DNA from: Chrysochromulina parva
Taxonomy: Eukaryota > Haptophyta > Prymnesiales > Chrysochromulinaceae
DNA length: 30,395 nucleotides
Direction of reading: 5' to 3'
Assembly (NCBI GenBank): GCA_002887195.1
Contig: PJAB01000300.1
Span: 1-30,395, forward strand
Shown one piece after another: positions 1 through 10,223 of this stretch. Position 1 is the first letter of the stretch. Every line of letters begins with the position of its first letter. The position numbers and the translations under genes are program-made. Under the pieces are notes generated by a model. It saw only the letters and a list, made by a program, of their open reading frames with translations, was not told the origin of the DNA and did no database searches.

Positions 1-71
1 CGGGCGGCGCGGGCGGCGCGGGCGGCGCGGGCGGCGCGGGCGGTTCAGGCGGCGCGGGCGGCGCGGGCGGC
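1..71 (+). repeat. 9-bp GGCGGCGCG tandem repeat encoding Gly-Gly-Ala
   Basis: Nearly perfect 9-bp units, broken once by GGTTCAGGC, in frame with the carboxypeptidase exon. They continue off the left edge, so their full number is unknown. Confidence 0.85.
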
Positions 72-3000
72 GCCAGCAGTAGCGGGAGGGCCTCGCCGCG
101 CTTGGCGTCATCGTCGTCGTCGGCGCAGAAGAAGCCGCCGGCCGTGCGTCTCGCCGCGCCTCCGAGCCGCGACTGCCTGCAATTTGAGTCTCGCTTCGAA
201 AGCGGCAACCTGCGCCGCTCGGTGCAGGTGTCGCCATTTGAGTACGATCTCATTCTGAGGCCGGACCTGAACACGCGTGGGCACACGCAGTGGTTCTACT
301 TCGCGTTCGCCAACGCGCAGCGCGGCGGCACGTACAAGTTCAACGTCATCAACTGTGTCAAGCCCGATTCCCTCTTCAACTTCGGGTTGCTACCGCTGGT
401 CTACTCGACGCAGGATGCGACTGAGAAGCAGGTGGGATGGCGACGCCGAGGCCACGACGTGTGCTACTACCAGAACCACATCAAGCGGCGGAGTGGCTAT
501 TACTACACGCTCTCGTTCAAGCTGCGCGTCACGAGCGCGTCCGACGTCATCTATGTCGCTTATTCTCACCCGTACACGCTCACCGACCTCAACATCTACC
601 TGAAGCACTTGGAGGAAGATCCCTCGGCGACGAAGCGGTTCCGGCGGCGGCCGCTGTGCGAGACTCTCTCTGGTAACACTGTCGAGATGCTCACGATCAC
701 GTCCTTCACGTCGGACGGCGAGGCGATCCGAAAGCGCAAGGGTGTCGTCATCTCGTCGCGTGTGCACCCCGGTGAGGCCAACGCGTCCTGGATGATGCAG
801 GGCATCATCGAGTATTTGACGGGCCCGTCACTCGATGCCAAGGTGCTGCGCGACAACTTTGTCTTCAAGCTCGTGCCGATGCTCAACCCGGACGGTGTCG
901 TGGTGGGCAACTACCGCTGCTCACTGAGCGGTCTCGACCTCAATCGGGTGTGGCGCGAGCCCTCGCGCCGGCTGACGCCTTCGATCTACGCGCTCAAGGC
1001 AATGATGTTTCGGCTACAGGAGGATCGTGACGTGGTGCTGTTCTGCGATCTGCACGGGCACTCGCGCAAGCCGAACGTCTTCTGCTACGGCTGCGAGCAG
1101 CCAGCGGCCGCAATGAAGCAGTTCCAGGCGATGATCTTCCCGCGGCTGCTCTGGCGCAACTCGCCCGTCTTCTCCTTCAGTGACTGTTCCTTCAAAATTG
1201 GGCGCTCGAAGGAGACGACCGCGCGCGTCGTGGTGCACCGCGAACTCGGGATCGTCAACTCGTTCACGCTCGAGGCGACGCTCGCCGGCCCCAATTTTGG
1301 GAAATACGGCGGCATGCACCTGATGCCCTCGATGCTACGCTCGGTCGGCCACTCGTTCTGCGACACCATACTCGACTACTTCGACCCGGACCCTCGGAAG
1401 CGTGAGGCTGTCGCTGAGGAGCTTCGGCTGCTCTACCCTCAGGTGCGATGGGCACTGATCGCCTCTCTGATGTTCTGTTGGATGATGTGTGTGATGGTCT
1501 GTCTGATGGCCTGCCTCTGCTGCCCTGCCTCTGCTGGCCTCCGCTTGCCTCTCTTCTGGGTGTGCCTCTGATGCGCGACGCCGCTCGCCTCTTAGGGCTT
1601 CACGAACGGCGACGGCGACTCGGAGGGTTCGGACGGGAACCCTGAGGAAGATTGCACCGTGACTGACCTGGAGCAGCTCGAGCACGACCTGCGTCGAAAG
1701 GACAAGCGCGGCGGGAGCAGCCTCAAGGAGAAGCTCGGGAAGAAGGACAAGGGGAAGAAGGAGAAGAGCAGTGCATGCTCGAAGGCGGTGGCCAAAAAGG
1801 AGGTAGCCAAGAAGGCCGATGTCGCCGCCGCTGCCGCCGCCGCCACTGCTGCCGCGAACGCGCGCAGAGATGGCGTCAAGAGCGGCGGTTGGGTGCAGGC
1901 GCGGCGTGGCGTTGCTTTTGGCTCTGGCGAAGTAAAAGCCACCTGCGCAGGTGGCGTTGGCGCAGGCCCCGCACCCGCACCCGCCTCCACGGGCGCGGCG
2001 CGCCAACCGCTCATTCTATCGCGCGTCCAACCGGTCGGTTTGAACGGCACAGTGGCCGTCGTCTCAGCTAGCAGCGCGGCTAGCGGCATGAGTAGTAGCG
2101 GTCCGCGTGACTTGCGAGCCGCGGACGGCGCCGCGCCCGCGCCGGCGCTGGGACCCTCAGCGGCACCTTCGGCGGCGGCTGGAGGAGTCCGATGCCCCGT
2201 GCAGAATGCGCGCGCGCCGCCATCGCGGCCAAACTCAACAGGCGGTACCGATAGCTCGAGTGCTGCCGGCGCGGCCGACGGCCTGCCCGGCACGACGCCG
2301 GAGAAGGGCACGGGCACCTCGTGCGACCGCCCATCGCCGTACAGCGCTCCGAACCAGCACGGCGCTCCGAACCAGCACGGCGCTCCGAACCAGCACGGCG
2401 CTCCGAACCAGCACGGCGCTCCGAACCAGCACGGCGCTCCGAAGCTGATCGCCGAGGTAACGACGGTCGAGTTCCCTCCGCCGCAAAGTGACGAGTGCGC
2501 CGCTACGCTAGGTGGCGGGAGCGCGGCCTTCGTGCCTCGCCGACATGCGGGGCGACGCGCTGTGGAGGCCCCACCACCGCCGGTGAGGCGCGCGGCGCCC
2601 ATCGCGCGCCCGCCACAGTATAAACTCGACCAGAGCTTGATGTACAAGCTCGAGCAGCAACACGAGGCCGCGCTGTCGCGGGCGCGGGCTGCCGTTGCGA
2701 ACAGTGAGGACGCGCTGTCCCGGCTCGATGTGAATCTCGCGCCGAGCTCGGCGGGCGCGTGCTCGGGCGGTCAGCAGGCGCTCACGCATCCACACGCTGT
2801 CTTCATCCCGGGGTACGCGTACGAAGCCCCTGCCGTACGCAGCGCGCCGCCCCCACTGCCTGAGTACGGTGCGCAGTACGGAGCGCCATCAGCCTCCAGC
2901 CATGCGCCATCAGCCTCCAGCCATGCCTTCGCAGAACTGGTGCATGCACGCCGCCAAGGCAGCCTCGATCGTGCGACCGTGGCCACCGCTGGCCTCGGTG

Positions 3001-4022
3001 GTGGTGGCGGCGGCGGCGGCGGCGGTGGCATGCCGGCCTATGGTAATCTCGCTGGTAATCTCGCCGCCTATCGCCCCGAGGGCAATTCTGTACCAGCGGT
3101 GCGACCGCCCGTGACGGACTTTACGAGCGCCTGTGGCATGGCCGGCTTCGCTGATGCCGTCGCGGCGCACTTGCGTGGTACGAGCGCTACCGGTACGAGC
3201 ACTCCGTCGGCGCACGGTGGCGTGGGCACCTCAGTCGCCGCGCAATTGATCCTCTCGAGCCGTGAGCTTGCTGCACAGCTCATGGAGGCAGCACAGCGCC
3301 AAGTGCTCACCGCCACCGCCCTCTCCACCGCCGCTGCTCAGACGACGTGCTCGCGCCGGCCTGATGAATACCAATTCCGACGTCCTCCCGCTGTCAAGAT
3401 CGGCAACGGCGTCAACGGAGCCGCCCACGTGCATGGCAGCATAGTCAGCGGAGGCGGCGGCGGCGGCGAGGGCGGCACGGCCACGGCGAACGTGCCGCCC
3501 GCCCGCACCGCTGCCCCCGCTCGGACCATCGCCGGCGCCAGCTCGCCGTTGCCTTTCTCGCCGGGCCTTTCCCCGGGCCACCGTCCGCCACCCAGTCTCA
3601 TCCTCGGCCAGAGTCACCTTAACGGCACCACTGCCTCGCCCACGGGACATGTCAGCCCTTCGCCACAGTACCCGACGGCGCGGCGGGAGGTGGAGGCGAT
3701 AGTCGCGGCGATGAAGCAATTGCCCGAGGGCATGGGGGCCTCCGAGCGCGCCGCGCAGGTCGCCGCGATCTCGAACGCGATCTCGTCGCAGCTCGCCAGC
3801 GCCAGCGAAGCCCACTCCCACGGCCGCCCCCCCGTCGAGACGGCCCTCCGACGACGGTACACCGAGGCGGCCTTTGCGGCGGTTTCGCCACAGACGCACC
3901 TGCAGACCCAGACGCGGACCGCGAACACAGCCTCCGGCCTGTCTGCACAACAAACGGCGACGCGTCCTCGCCCCCCGGGCCAGACGGCCGGCCGCGAGAC
4001 CATGTATGGTTCCCGCCAGTGA
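1..4022 (+). CDS. Cytosolic carboxypeptidase (CCP1/4-like tubulin deglutamylase, M14), 5' partial, with long disordered tail
   Basis: A zinc carboxypeptidase of the CCP/AGBL family, which removes glutamates from tubulin tails and other proteins in cytosol and cilia. The frame is open to the left edge through a Gly-Gly-Ala repeat, so the start lies outside the window; no ATG starts the visible part. The CCP N-terminal beta domain is at about 180-680. It is followed by the zinc motif HPGE (765-776), the substrate-binding NPDG and DLNR motifs (about 885-950), the third zinc ligand in DLHGH (about 1047-1061) and the catalytic Glu in FTLE (about 1263-1274), all intact. DLNR followed by W resembles CCP1/4. 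Exon 1 ends at 1442 (CAG|GTGCGA) and exon 2 starts at 1596 (CTTAG|GGC), both phase 0; reading through the 153-nt intron gives a hydrophobic, non-homologous tail. Exon 2 encodes about 808 residues: a Lys-rich start, then Ala/Pro/Ser/Gly-rich low complexity with tandem repeats. Function of the tail is unknown. Confidence 0.88.
2344..2443 (+). repeat. 18-bp tandem repeat encoding a hexapeptide (Ala-Pro-Asn-Gln-His-Gly)
   Basis: About five essentially identical copies of an 18-bp unit lie in frame in the carboxypeptidase tail exon. Near-identity at DNA level implies recent slippage expansion. The reverse strand is also open through the repeat, which explains the shadow frames there. Confidence 0.9.
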
Positions 4023-4519
4023 GAACGAAAGGATCCTTTCGTAATGACGTCGACGCGTACGCCGCGCCATAACGCAAACGCCGAATGCGACTATGGACTA
4101 TTATCAAAATAGCCGCAAGCCGGTCGACGACCGAGGCCGGGCGGGTCGGCCCCGACAGAGCGGAACGGAACATTTGAGTTTTCGTCAAATATTTCTTCGC
4201 GCGCGTTTGCTGATGCTATGCGACGGGGTGAGGAGGTACAACCAACCATGTTCAGAGACTCTTCACGGCCTAGTGCCGGTGCGACTTTACACAACGGGAC
4301 CCTCAACGCACTGGACGATGAGCACACATGCGCAGCATGATGGCTTGGTGCCGGGGGGATCTTGCCATATACTCGCGTGTGGCGCCCGCAAGCCCGCGCA
4401 GCGTCGCGTGTGGCGCCCGCAAGCCCGCGCAGCGGCGCGTCCGCCCTCGACGATACACACGCACATCAGTCCGGCGGGCAACGTCCGCCCCAGGAAAGTG
4501 CTGCTGCTGCTGCGGCCTT
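4023..4519. other. Intergenic region between convergent carboxypeptidase and RPS10
   Basis: No credible gene. It holds a small perfect inverted repeat, ATTTGA (4172-4177) with TCAAAT (4185-4190) and a 7-nt loop, in a locally AT-rich patch. It also holds a tandem duplication with a period of 31 bp (4374-4435). Presumably it contains the 3' UTRs and poly(A) sites of both flanking genes. Confidence 0.6.
4374..4435. repeat. 31-bp tandem duplication
   Basis: Two adjacent copies beginning CGCGTGTGGCGCCCGCAAGC, at 4374 and 4405, differ by about one base at the end. They lie just downstream of the RPS10 stop, probably in its 3' flank. Confidence 0.85.
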
Positions 4520-5162
4520 CTAGGCCGGGGGGCGCGGCGCGCCGCGGCCAAACCCGCGCGGCCGATCGCCGGGCGGGCCGCCCTCGCGGCGGTAGCCCTC
4601 GCGATCGCCCCGCGGCGGGCCATCGCGCGGCGGGCGGTCGCTCGGGTCGCGCGGCGGGCGGGGCGGCTCGGGGCGCGTGGCCGCCCCCTTCTTGAGCGTG
4701 TTGGGAAGGTGGTCCTCGGGCAGGTGCAGGTACTCGCGCAGCCACTCGATGCCCGTGTCGTTGAGGAACCAGTAGTAGTGCTTCCAGCAGAAGCGGCACG
4801 AGACGAGGTCCTTGGACGTGAGCGAAGTCATCAGCTTGATCACCTCCAGGTTGGATGCCTCCTCAATGTCGGGGTGCTTGGCGAGGTTGTAGTCCTTCTT
4901 GGCGACGATCACGCCCTGCGGAAGCAAAGGAGTGGAGGGCGAGTGAGCAATTGCGCCACAACATTTGGTCCCTCGCAGCGCTCGAGCACAGGCAGCGCCT
5001 CTGGAGAGCCCCAACAGCGAGCTATGTTTTCAACAAGGCTCTTCAGAGGGGGCCGTGGCGCCCTCCAGGGGCCAATCCATCTGCCAAACGGGCGGTGCTG
5101 GCACGCACCTCCTTGAAGAGGTACGCGAGGATCGCCATGCGGTGCGCCTTGGTCATCAACAT
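4520..5162 (-). CDS. RPS10: 40S ribosomal protein S10 (eS10)
   Basis: Structural protein of the small cytosolic ribosomal subunit, at the mRNA-entry side of the 40S head. Two exons: 5162-5109 encodes the first 18 residues (MLMTKAHRMAILAYLFKE, the same length as the human N-terminus before GV), and 4915-4520 encodes the rest. The 193-nt intron starts GTGCGT and ends CCGCAG, phase 0. The product is about 149 residues. The S10/plectin winged-helix core is clear: VAKKD, then the FCWKHYYWFLNDTGIEWLR block, then YLHLPEDHLPNTLKKG. The C-terminal tail is rich in Arg, Pro and Gly and ends FGRGAPRPPA, like the FGRG tail of other eS10 proteins. It shares an upstream region with the divergent CK2 beta gene. 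Confidence 0.95.
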
Positions 5163-5607
5163 GGCTGCTGGAGCGTCGAGGACCGCGAGGAGCGGAGCGC
5201 TGCGGCGTGAGACGAGGGCACGTTCCAGTGGTGGGAACAAAGGTCCAATTGGAAAGGAGGGGTTAGGACCTTGGCGCCGTATCGGTGAGGCAGATGTGTG
5301 AGAATTGAGGGTTCGGCACCGTCATGCAACGACCCCGTCGCGGCTTAACCTAGTGCCGCGCGTACGCTCCCGATTCCGCCGCGCGACCCCCCCGCGTGGC
5401 CATCGACAGACGGACAGAGCAGGGGACAGAGAAGTCGTGCAACTTTGTCAGGGGACAGAGAAGTCGGACAAAGCGCTGCGGACAGGCTCTTCACAGGCAT
5501 TGGTTCACAATCGTCTGCCGCTCGAAGCAAAGAACTTGGACATCACACGCGCGCAGAGCCTCGCCGCCGCGCGCACTCGCCTCGCAATCAGAAGAGCCCC
5601 AAGAGGC
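5163..5607. promoter_or_regulatory. Divergent upstream region of RPS10 and CK2 beta
   Basis: A 445-bp stretch between two start codons pointing away from each other, so it should hold both promoters and 5' leaders. No TATA box is obvious. A 17-bp direct repeat (AGGGGACAGAGAAGTCG) occurs twice about 30 bp apart near 5421 and 5451, on the CK2 side. The frame of CK2 beta is open upstream to 5305, but that part has no family similarity. Confidence 0.5.
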
Positions 5608-6558
5608 ATGGATCAGGGTCAGCTGGAGAGCAGCTCAGAGGAGGGCTCGTCGCTCGACGAGCCATCGTGGGTGTCGTGGTTTTGCATGCTGCGCAACCAC
5701 GAATTCTTCTGCGAGGTCGACCCTGCGTTTGTGCAGGATCGCTTCAATCTATACGGCCTCAAGGAAGTCGTCGGCCCGCTGTACGGCGAGGCCATGACGA
5801 TGATCCTTGGCTATGCTCCTACTGGTGCGCGTCGCCGCGCAGCGTGGTTGACGGGGCGGGATGAACGCACACAATTGCATAGTCTCTAAGCTGCGTGACC
5901 CCTGCGCCTAGCGAGCGGCTGCGCGTGTGCCTGCCTGAGCGGCCTTCACGGGCTGCGGCGGCGAGGGCTTTCGCGCGCACACTGCACCACCACTGCTCAC
6001 CGCTTGCATCGCAACCACGCGCCTTGTCCTCTCCTCGCAGAGAAGCAGCTGGCCGACCCGTCGCAGCGCATCCACAAGGTGCTCGAGACCGCGCGCGTGC
6101 TGTACGGCTTGATCCACGGGCGGTACATTCTGACCGCGCAGGGCCTGAGCGACATGAAGGCCAAATACAAGGCGTGCGAGTTTGGCGCGTGCCCCCGCAC
6201 GCTGTGCGAGAAGCAGACGGTGTTGCCTGTCGGGTTGAGCGATTCAGTTTCGCTCAGCGGCGATAACCCGATGAAGCTCTACTGCGCGCGCTGCCGAGAG
6301 CTGTACGACCACAACGTGCCGGGCGGCAACTACATTGACGGCGCATTCTTCGGCTCCACGTTTCCGCACCTTTTTTTGCAAACATACAGCGAGCTGCGGC
6401 CGCCCGCGTGTTCGCGCACCTACGTACCGCGGGTCTTTGGGTTCAAGGTGCATCAGGGAGTAATCGGGGGCAGCAGCAGCAGTGGCCCGCCGCCGCCGCC
6501 ATTCGAGGAGTGGCCCAAACGGCCCAATAACGAGCCCATCTCTGATTGGGACTCGTGA
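5608..6558 (+). CDS. CSNK2B: Casein kinase II regulatory subunit beta
   Basis: Regulatory subunit of the CK2 tetramer; it dimerises through a zinc finger and docks the catalytic alpha subunits. Exon 1 is 5608-5824 and exon 2 is 6041-6558. The 216-nt intron starts GTGCGC and ends CTCGCAG, phase 1, and the split codon restores Glu. The product is about 244 residues. Family landmarks in order: an acidic N-terminus with SSSEEGSS, WVSWFCMLRNHEFFCEVD, FNLYGL, RVLYGLIHGRYILT, the zinc-finger pairs CPRTLC and CARC, DGAFFGSTFPHLF, and the Pro-rich end with the VPRVFGFKVH block. The start at 5608 was chosen because CK2 beta proteins begin shortly before the SWxxWFC motif. The short acidic N-terminus resembles the autophosphorylation region. 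The tail after the core is Gly/Ser/Pro-rich and short. Confidence 0.95.
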
Positions 6559-7401
6559 CGCGTTGCGACCAGCCGCAGTGCGCCGCCCGCGTGCGCCAAA
6601 TGTGACTTGACTTGACTTGCCTTCCATCCGCAATCTGTGACGCGGGGAAAGCTTCTTCCCGCGTGTGACTGTGCACTCACTCCACTGTGCCGCCCGTCAC
6701 GTCAGTCGTCGCACGGTGGGGGCGCGCGCTCGGCACCGCCTGTCGAAGAGTGTGCTTTCTGCCGCGCGACCGGCGAGGGCGCAGGCGAGGCGGTGCTCCC
6801 TCACCTGCACCCTCACCTGCACCGTCGGCCACACGCCTCGATGGGTTCCCGCGGTTCCGAGTTGCAAACGTAATCTTTTCCGCTGCGATAGTCAAAGTAT
6901 CATTATCTCTTAGCTCGCCGCGCCCGCTCGGCCTGCTGCCGGGCGCCCGCGACGCCGACGCGCGACGCCGACGCGCGACGGCGGCCCCGCCCCCGACCGG
7001 ACCGCGGACGCCCCGGCTCCCGGGCGCCTCGGCCGGACGACCCCGTCCACCCTACACCCTTTCGTGTGCTTTTCAAACCCCTTTCACCCATGCTTTCACC
7101 TTACTGGACTCCGGGGCGATAACGCACGGACCCATTGTATCGAAGCCGTGGTGTGCGGTGTCAAGGCTCCAGCGCACCGTGCCTGTGGCCACGGCCCGCA
7201 CACGCCACACAACGGAATCTCGTCACGCCCCGCCGCGCCCGCCGCGCACAGCTCTCACTTCCGGCCCGCCCGAACGGCGGCTCGCACATGCACACAAGTT
7301 CGAGTGTGCTCTTGGCCATGGCCGATCTCCCACAGGCCAGCACTTCACGCCCGCATGCCAGCACTGGGGCTTCAGGCTTCGCTTTTGGCAAGTGCCACCC
7401 C
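6559..7401. other. Intergenic region between convergent CK2 beta and IQ-motif gene
   Basis: About 840 bp with no supportable gene; frames here are short, overlapping and without recognisable motifs. A GACTT pentamer repeat lies at 6603-6621, and a short tandem repeat of CGACGCCGACGCG type near 6952-6980. It probably holds both 3' UTRs. Confidence 0.5.
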
Positions 7402-9036
7402 TCAAGGCGCGCCGGCGGCGGCGGCGGCGGCCAGTCTCAGCTTGTTCTGACGCCTGAGGAGCCAGCGGCGCGCGTACTTTTGGACCACGGTGGCATGGCC
7501 CGACTCAAGGAGCATGGCAAGCTTTGCCTGGCGATCACGCACCTGCGCCTTCGCGAGCGACGCGCGCTTTCGCTTCTCCGCGGCGGCGAGGGCAGCCCTA
7601 CGCCGCATCTCCTTTTCCTCTTCCTCGCTCGGGACGCCTGGTCGGCGGGGCGTCTTCCCTTTGATGATGGCGTTGCCCGAGAAGGGCGCGAAGTGCGGAG
7701 AGGCAGGCAGGGGTACACTGGGGGCCTCGCTAAGCGCAGCGCCTCCGCCGATGAGCGAGCGGCTCGAAAAGGGTGATGAGCATGCGGAGTTGGGCGCGGT
7801 GCGTGCGCTTTCTCGTACCGAGATGGCCGAGCCGGGCGCGCCGCTCGCCGCGGCTGCATCGCGCGCCACCATCGGGTCCACAATGTCGCCCTCCTGCTCA
7901 GCGGGAAGTTGCTTGTTCGGGCTCGTGCGCTTCCGGGCTTGGCTTGGCTTGACTTGGCTCGTCCACTCAGACAGGCGAGGTTTCGCGGCAAGGTTTCGCG
8001 GCGCTGCCGGGCTGCTCTCGTCTGCGCTGCCACCGGGCGATTGGCGCACACGGCGCAGCGCAGCGCGGGCTTGCGAGTCCCCTTCCGTGCGCCGATGCCA
8101 CTGGCGATACGCGGTCTGAAGCTTGACGGCGGCCTTGTGTTCAAGCACTCGATTCAGCTGCGAGGCACGCGCGTGCACGCGGGCGCGTTGCTCGTCCGCG
8201 CTGATCGCCTGTGCCACCATTCCCCGCTTATAGCGTTCCCTCTCCGAGCGCACATCAATCGTCGAGCCCAGCGTACCCGCGCGGCTGCTCGCCATCGACG
8301 ACGAGCCGGCTGGCGACGACGATGAGCTTGTCAGGCTCACTCCGGCGCGGCGCGAGGGCTGCGAGGGCGAGGGCGTGCGCGCGAACGCCTGCAAGCCGCT
8401 GGCTCGTCGCCGGTGGCTGCTGCCCTGTTTTCGCGACGAGGACGGCGGGACCCTGCTGCTCTGCTTTCGCGACGAGGGCTGGAGCGGCGTGCCGCCTGCG
8501 CGACGGGTACTCTCGTCGGGGTGAGCTTCCTCGGCGGGCATGACTTGCGAGCGGGCATTCTTCCGAGCGCCGCGCTTGGATGGAGTGCGGCCCGCGCCGT
8601 CTTCATCCTCGCCGATCGACGAGAGCGAAAAGGGCACAGGCGACATGCTTGCGTCGGAGCGAGCGCCAACGGTGCCGGGTGGCGAGATCACGCTTTCCTT
8701 TTCAGCCGCCGCCGCCGCTTCCACCGCTGCCTTCTCCTCCTCCATGGCGATGCGCAGCTCGCGCCGCCGCGCCGCCAGACGCGCGGCACGGTGCGTGTCG
8801 GTGCCGGTCATCGGGGACAGCAGCTCCATTTCGGATCCCCACAGTGGTGAGCCAGATCTTTGGCTAGTTAGGGTGAGTGCCTCCGCACGTGGCTCAATGA
8901 GTTTCGAGCCATACAGAGAACCTGCTCCACTCATCGCCGTGCCAGGCACGCCGCCGCCGATGTCGGTCGCCTCCACGCCCACGCCCCAAGCATAGCGCGA
9001 CTTGCCGAGCCATGCCGGCGCAAGGGCGCTTGGCAT
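7402..9036 (-). CDS. Disordered IQ-motif protein, function unknown
   Basis: I do not recognise this protein. The frame is open from 9171, but the first 45 residues are unlike the rest (Cys/Tyr/Thr-rich, from lower-GC DNA), so the second in-frame ATG at 9036 is preferred, giving about 544 residues. Most of it is predicted disordered: Ser/Pro/Arg/Ala-rich, with SSRKQ repeats and acidic patches. Two short basic helices resemble IQ calmodulin-binding motifs: AAVKLQTAYRQWHRR in the middle (about 8075-8140) and ATVVQKYARRWLLRR near the C-terminus (about 7440-7500). An Arg/Lys/Ala-rich helix (EEEEKEMRRRAALAAAEKRK) precedes the second. A calmodulin- or centrin-binding, possibly cytoskeletal, role is only inference. 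The opposite strand also has long open frames, so the coding strand rests on the IQ motifs. Confidence 0.6.
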   Translation of the reverse strand: MPSALAPAWLGKSRYAWGVGVEATDIGGGVPGTAMSGAGSLYGSKLIEPRAEALTLTSQRSGSPLWGSEMELLSPMTGTDTHRAARLAARRRELRIAMEEEKAAVEAAAAAEKESVISPPGTVGARSDASMSPVPFSLSSIGEDEDGAGRTPSKRGARKNARSQVMPAEEAHPDESTRRAGGTPLQPSSRKQSSRVPPSSSRKQGSSHRRRASGLQAFARTPSPSQPSRRAGVSLTSSSSSPAGSSSMASSRAGTLGSTIDVRSERERYKRGMVAQAISADEQRARVHARASQLNRVLEHKAAVKLQTAYRQWHRRTEGDSQARAALRRVRQSPGGSADESSPAAPRNLAAKPRLSEWTSQVKPSQARKRTSPNKQLPAEQEGDIVDPMVARDAAAASGAPGSAISVRESARTAPNSACSSPFSSRSLIGGGAALSEAPSVPLPASPHFAPFSGNAIIKGKTPRRPGVPSEEEEKEMRRRAALAAAEKRKRASLAKAQVRDRQAKLAMLLESGHATVVQKYARRWLLRRQNKLRLAAAAAAGAP

Positions 9037-9641
9037 TGACAGGAATGCGGATGTCGGAAAGAACAAGTTTGTGCGAAATTGCGAAAGTAACAGTCGCGTG
9101 TACGTCGGCACCTGCATGTGCCAGTTAGTGCAAAAGTTCGCTGTACAGTGTGTATGTACATTGTAGTACATGTAGACTCAAAAGAGAACAGTCGGAAGCA
9201 GTCCGCCAGTGCGGCGCACCGGCGCTGGCCGCTGCTCCACATGGCAGATACAGCGTGTAAGTACAATGTACTACTCAAAAGTCGGAAGTTGTCCGCTGGC
9301 GCTGCTCCAAGAACATATAAATATGGATGAGGTGATTTCCGCCATCGTGATCGTCGGCAATCCGGGCGGGATGCGGCATGCGCGCGGCGGCGGCGGTCCT
9401 GCCGCGGGCGAGCCGACAGCCGAGCCGAGCGCGGACGGGCCCGGAGGCGGAGCGCGGCCGCGAGCGCGCGATGCGTCATGCGAAGTTGATGAAACTTTTT
9501 TTCAACGGTGTAGCTGGGCCAGTCGGACTTAATATACCTTGCCTAAGCGTTTGCTGCATCAATGTGATTCAAGGAGAGTATACCAAAGGCCGACGCGGTG
9601 GCCTCGCACGCCCAACGTGGGACCATCCCACGGCGCGTTTC
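9037..9641. promoter_or_regulatory. Upstream region of the IQ-motif gene with an imperfect direct duplication
   Basis: This stretch lies between the IQ-gene start and the 3' end of the next minus-strand gene. It is AT-richer than the surroundings and contains two diverged copies of one sequence, about 9144-9210 and 9249-9309. Both share GTACA(T/A)TGTA, ACTCAAAAG and GTCGGAAG blocks. No other gene is seen. Confidence 0.5.
9144..9309. repeat. Imperfect direct repeat, two copies about 105 bp apart
   Basis: Copy 1 (9144-9210) and copy 2 (9249-9309) share TACAG(T/C)GTGTA, a GTACA(T/A)TGTA block, ACTCAAAAG, GTCGGAAG and GTCCGC in the same order, with small indels. A GCTGCTCCA segment after copy 1 (about 9231-9239) matches the end of copy 2, so the duplicated unit may be larger. 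Copy 1 contains a TGTACAT/GTACATGTA near-palindrome. Confidence 0.65.
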
Positions 9642-10223
9642 TCACGAGATCTCTGCAGGCGCGGGCGAGTCGCTGGAGCTCTGGGCAGTCGATGTCTCCG
9701 CCGCCGCGGCCTTCGCCGCCTCCTCGGCCGCGAGCTCTGCCTCGCGCGCGAGGATCATCTTCATACGAGCTTTCTTGAGGACCGCGTCCAGTTTGACCAT
9801 CGACTTATCCTTGAGCGCGGCCTCAAGCTCCTCGAGCTCGTCAATGTCCTCGCATGCGGCGATGAGCTCCTCCACCTTCGCAACCTTCTCCTTCAGCTCC
9901 ATGCTCGCCAGCTTGCCCTGGCCCTTGATGAAGCACCCCTCGCCATTGCACTGTTCGCATACCTCGGTGAGGACACGGAAGCCATACTGCCGCTGGACGG
10001 TGCCGTGCGCCTGGCAGGCCTGGCACATGGTCACTTCGGTCATTTTCTGCTCGGAACTCGAAAGCACATCGCGGCGAACGTCACGACTCGCCTCCGCTTG
10101 CAGGTCAGCACGCGGACGGCTGTACTTCTTGCGAAGCTTCTCGATGTCGATGTCACTGCGAGAGCGAGCACGGACCACCGGACGAGTGAGCGAAGGCGGA
10201 GGGGGCGGCCGGTGGCCTGACAA
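9642..10223 (-). CDS. Small protein with one DnaJ-like CxxC...CxxCxGxG zinc centre and C-terminal coiled coil
   Basis: A 193-residue protein that I cannot name. The N-terminal 60 residues are basic and Pro-rich. Residues 67-97 carry CQAC, then HG, then CEQCNGEG: two CxxC pairs spaced by 18 residues, the second followed by GxG as in the Cys-rich domain of DnaJ. Only one zinc-binding module is present and there is no J domain. The second half is a charged helix (KLASMELKEKVAKVEELI, then EDIDELEELEAALKDK) followed by an Ala-rich acidic tail, which suggests a coiled coil. The start at 10223 is the first ATG after an upstream stop. It is divergent from the following plus-strand gene, with 269 bp between them. 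A protein-interaction or chaperone-adaptor role is inference. Confidence 0.7.
   Translation of the reverse strand: MSGHRPPPPPSLTRPVVRARSRSDIDIEKLRKKYSRPRADLQAEASRDVRRDVLSSSEQKMTEVTMCQACQAHGTVQRQYGFRVLTEVCEQCNGEGCFIKGQGKLASMELKEKVAKVEELIAACEDIDELEELEAALKDKSMVKLDAVLKKARMKMILAREAELAAEEAAKAAAAETSTAQSSSDSPAPAEIS

Noticed and set aside
1443..1571. Hydrophobic Cys/Met/Leu-rich end of the carboxypeptidase frame as a membrane anchor
   Set aside because: It begins exactly at a phase-0 GTGCGA donor and is unrelated to the family; a matching acceptor at 1595 restores the frame, so it is intron read-through.
1592..2647. 351-residue minus-strand frame with GAPCWF repeats
   Set aside because: The repeat is the reverse reading of the 18-bp unit in the carboxypeptidase tail; the plus strand continues a conserved gene by splicing.
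3231..4070. 279-residue minus-strand Arg/Gly-rich frame
   Set aside because: Shadow of the low-complexity carboxypeptidase tail; composition reflects GC content only.
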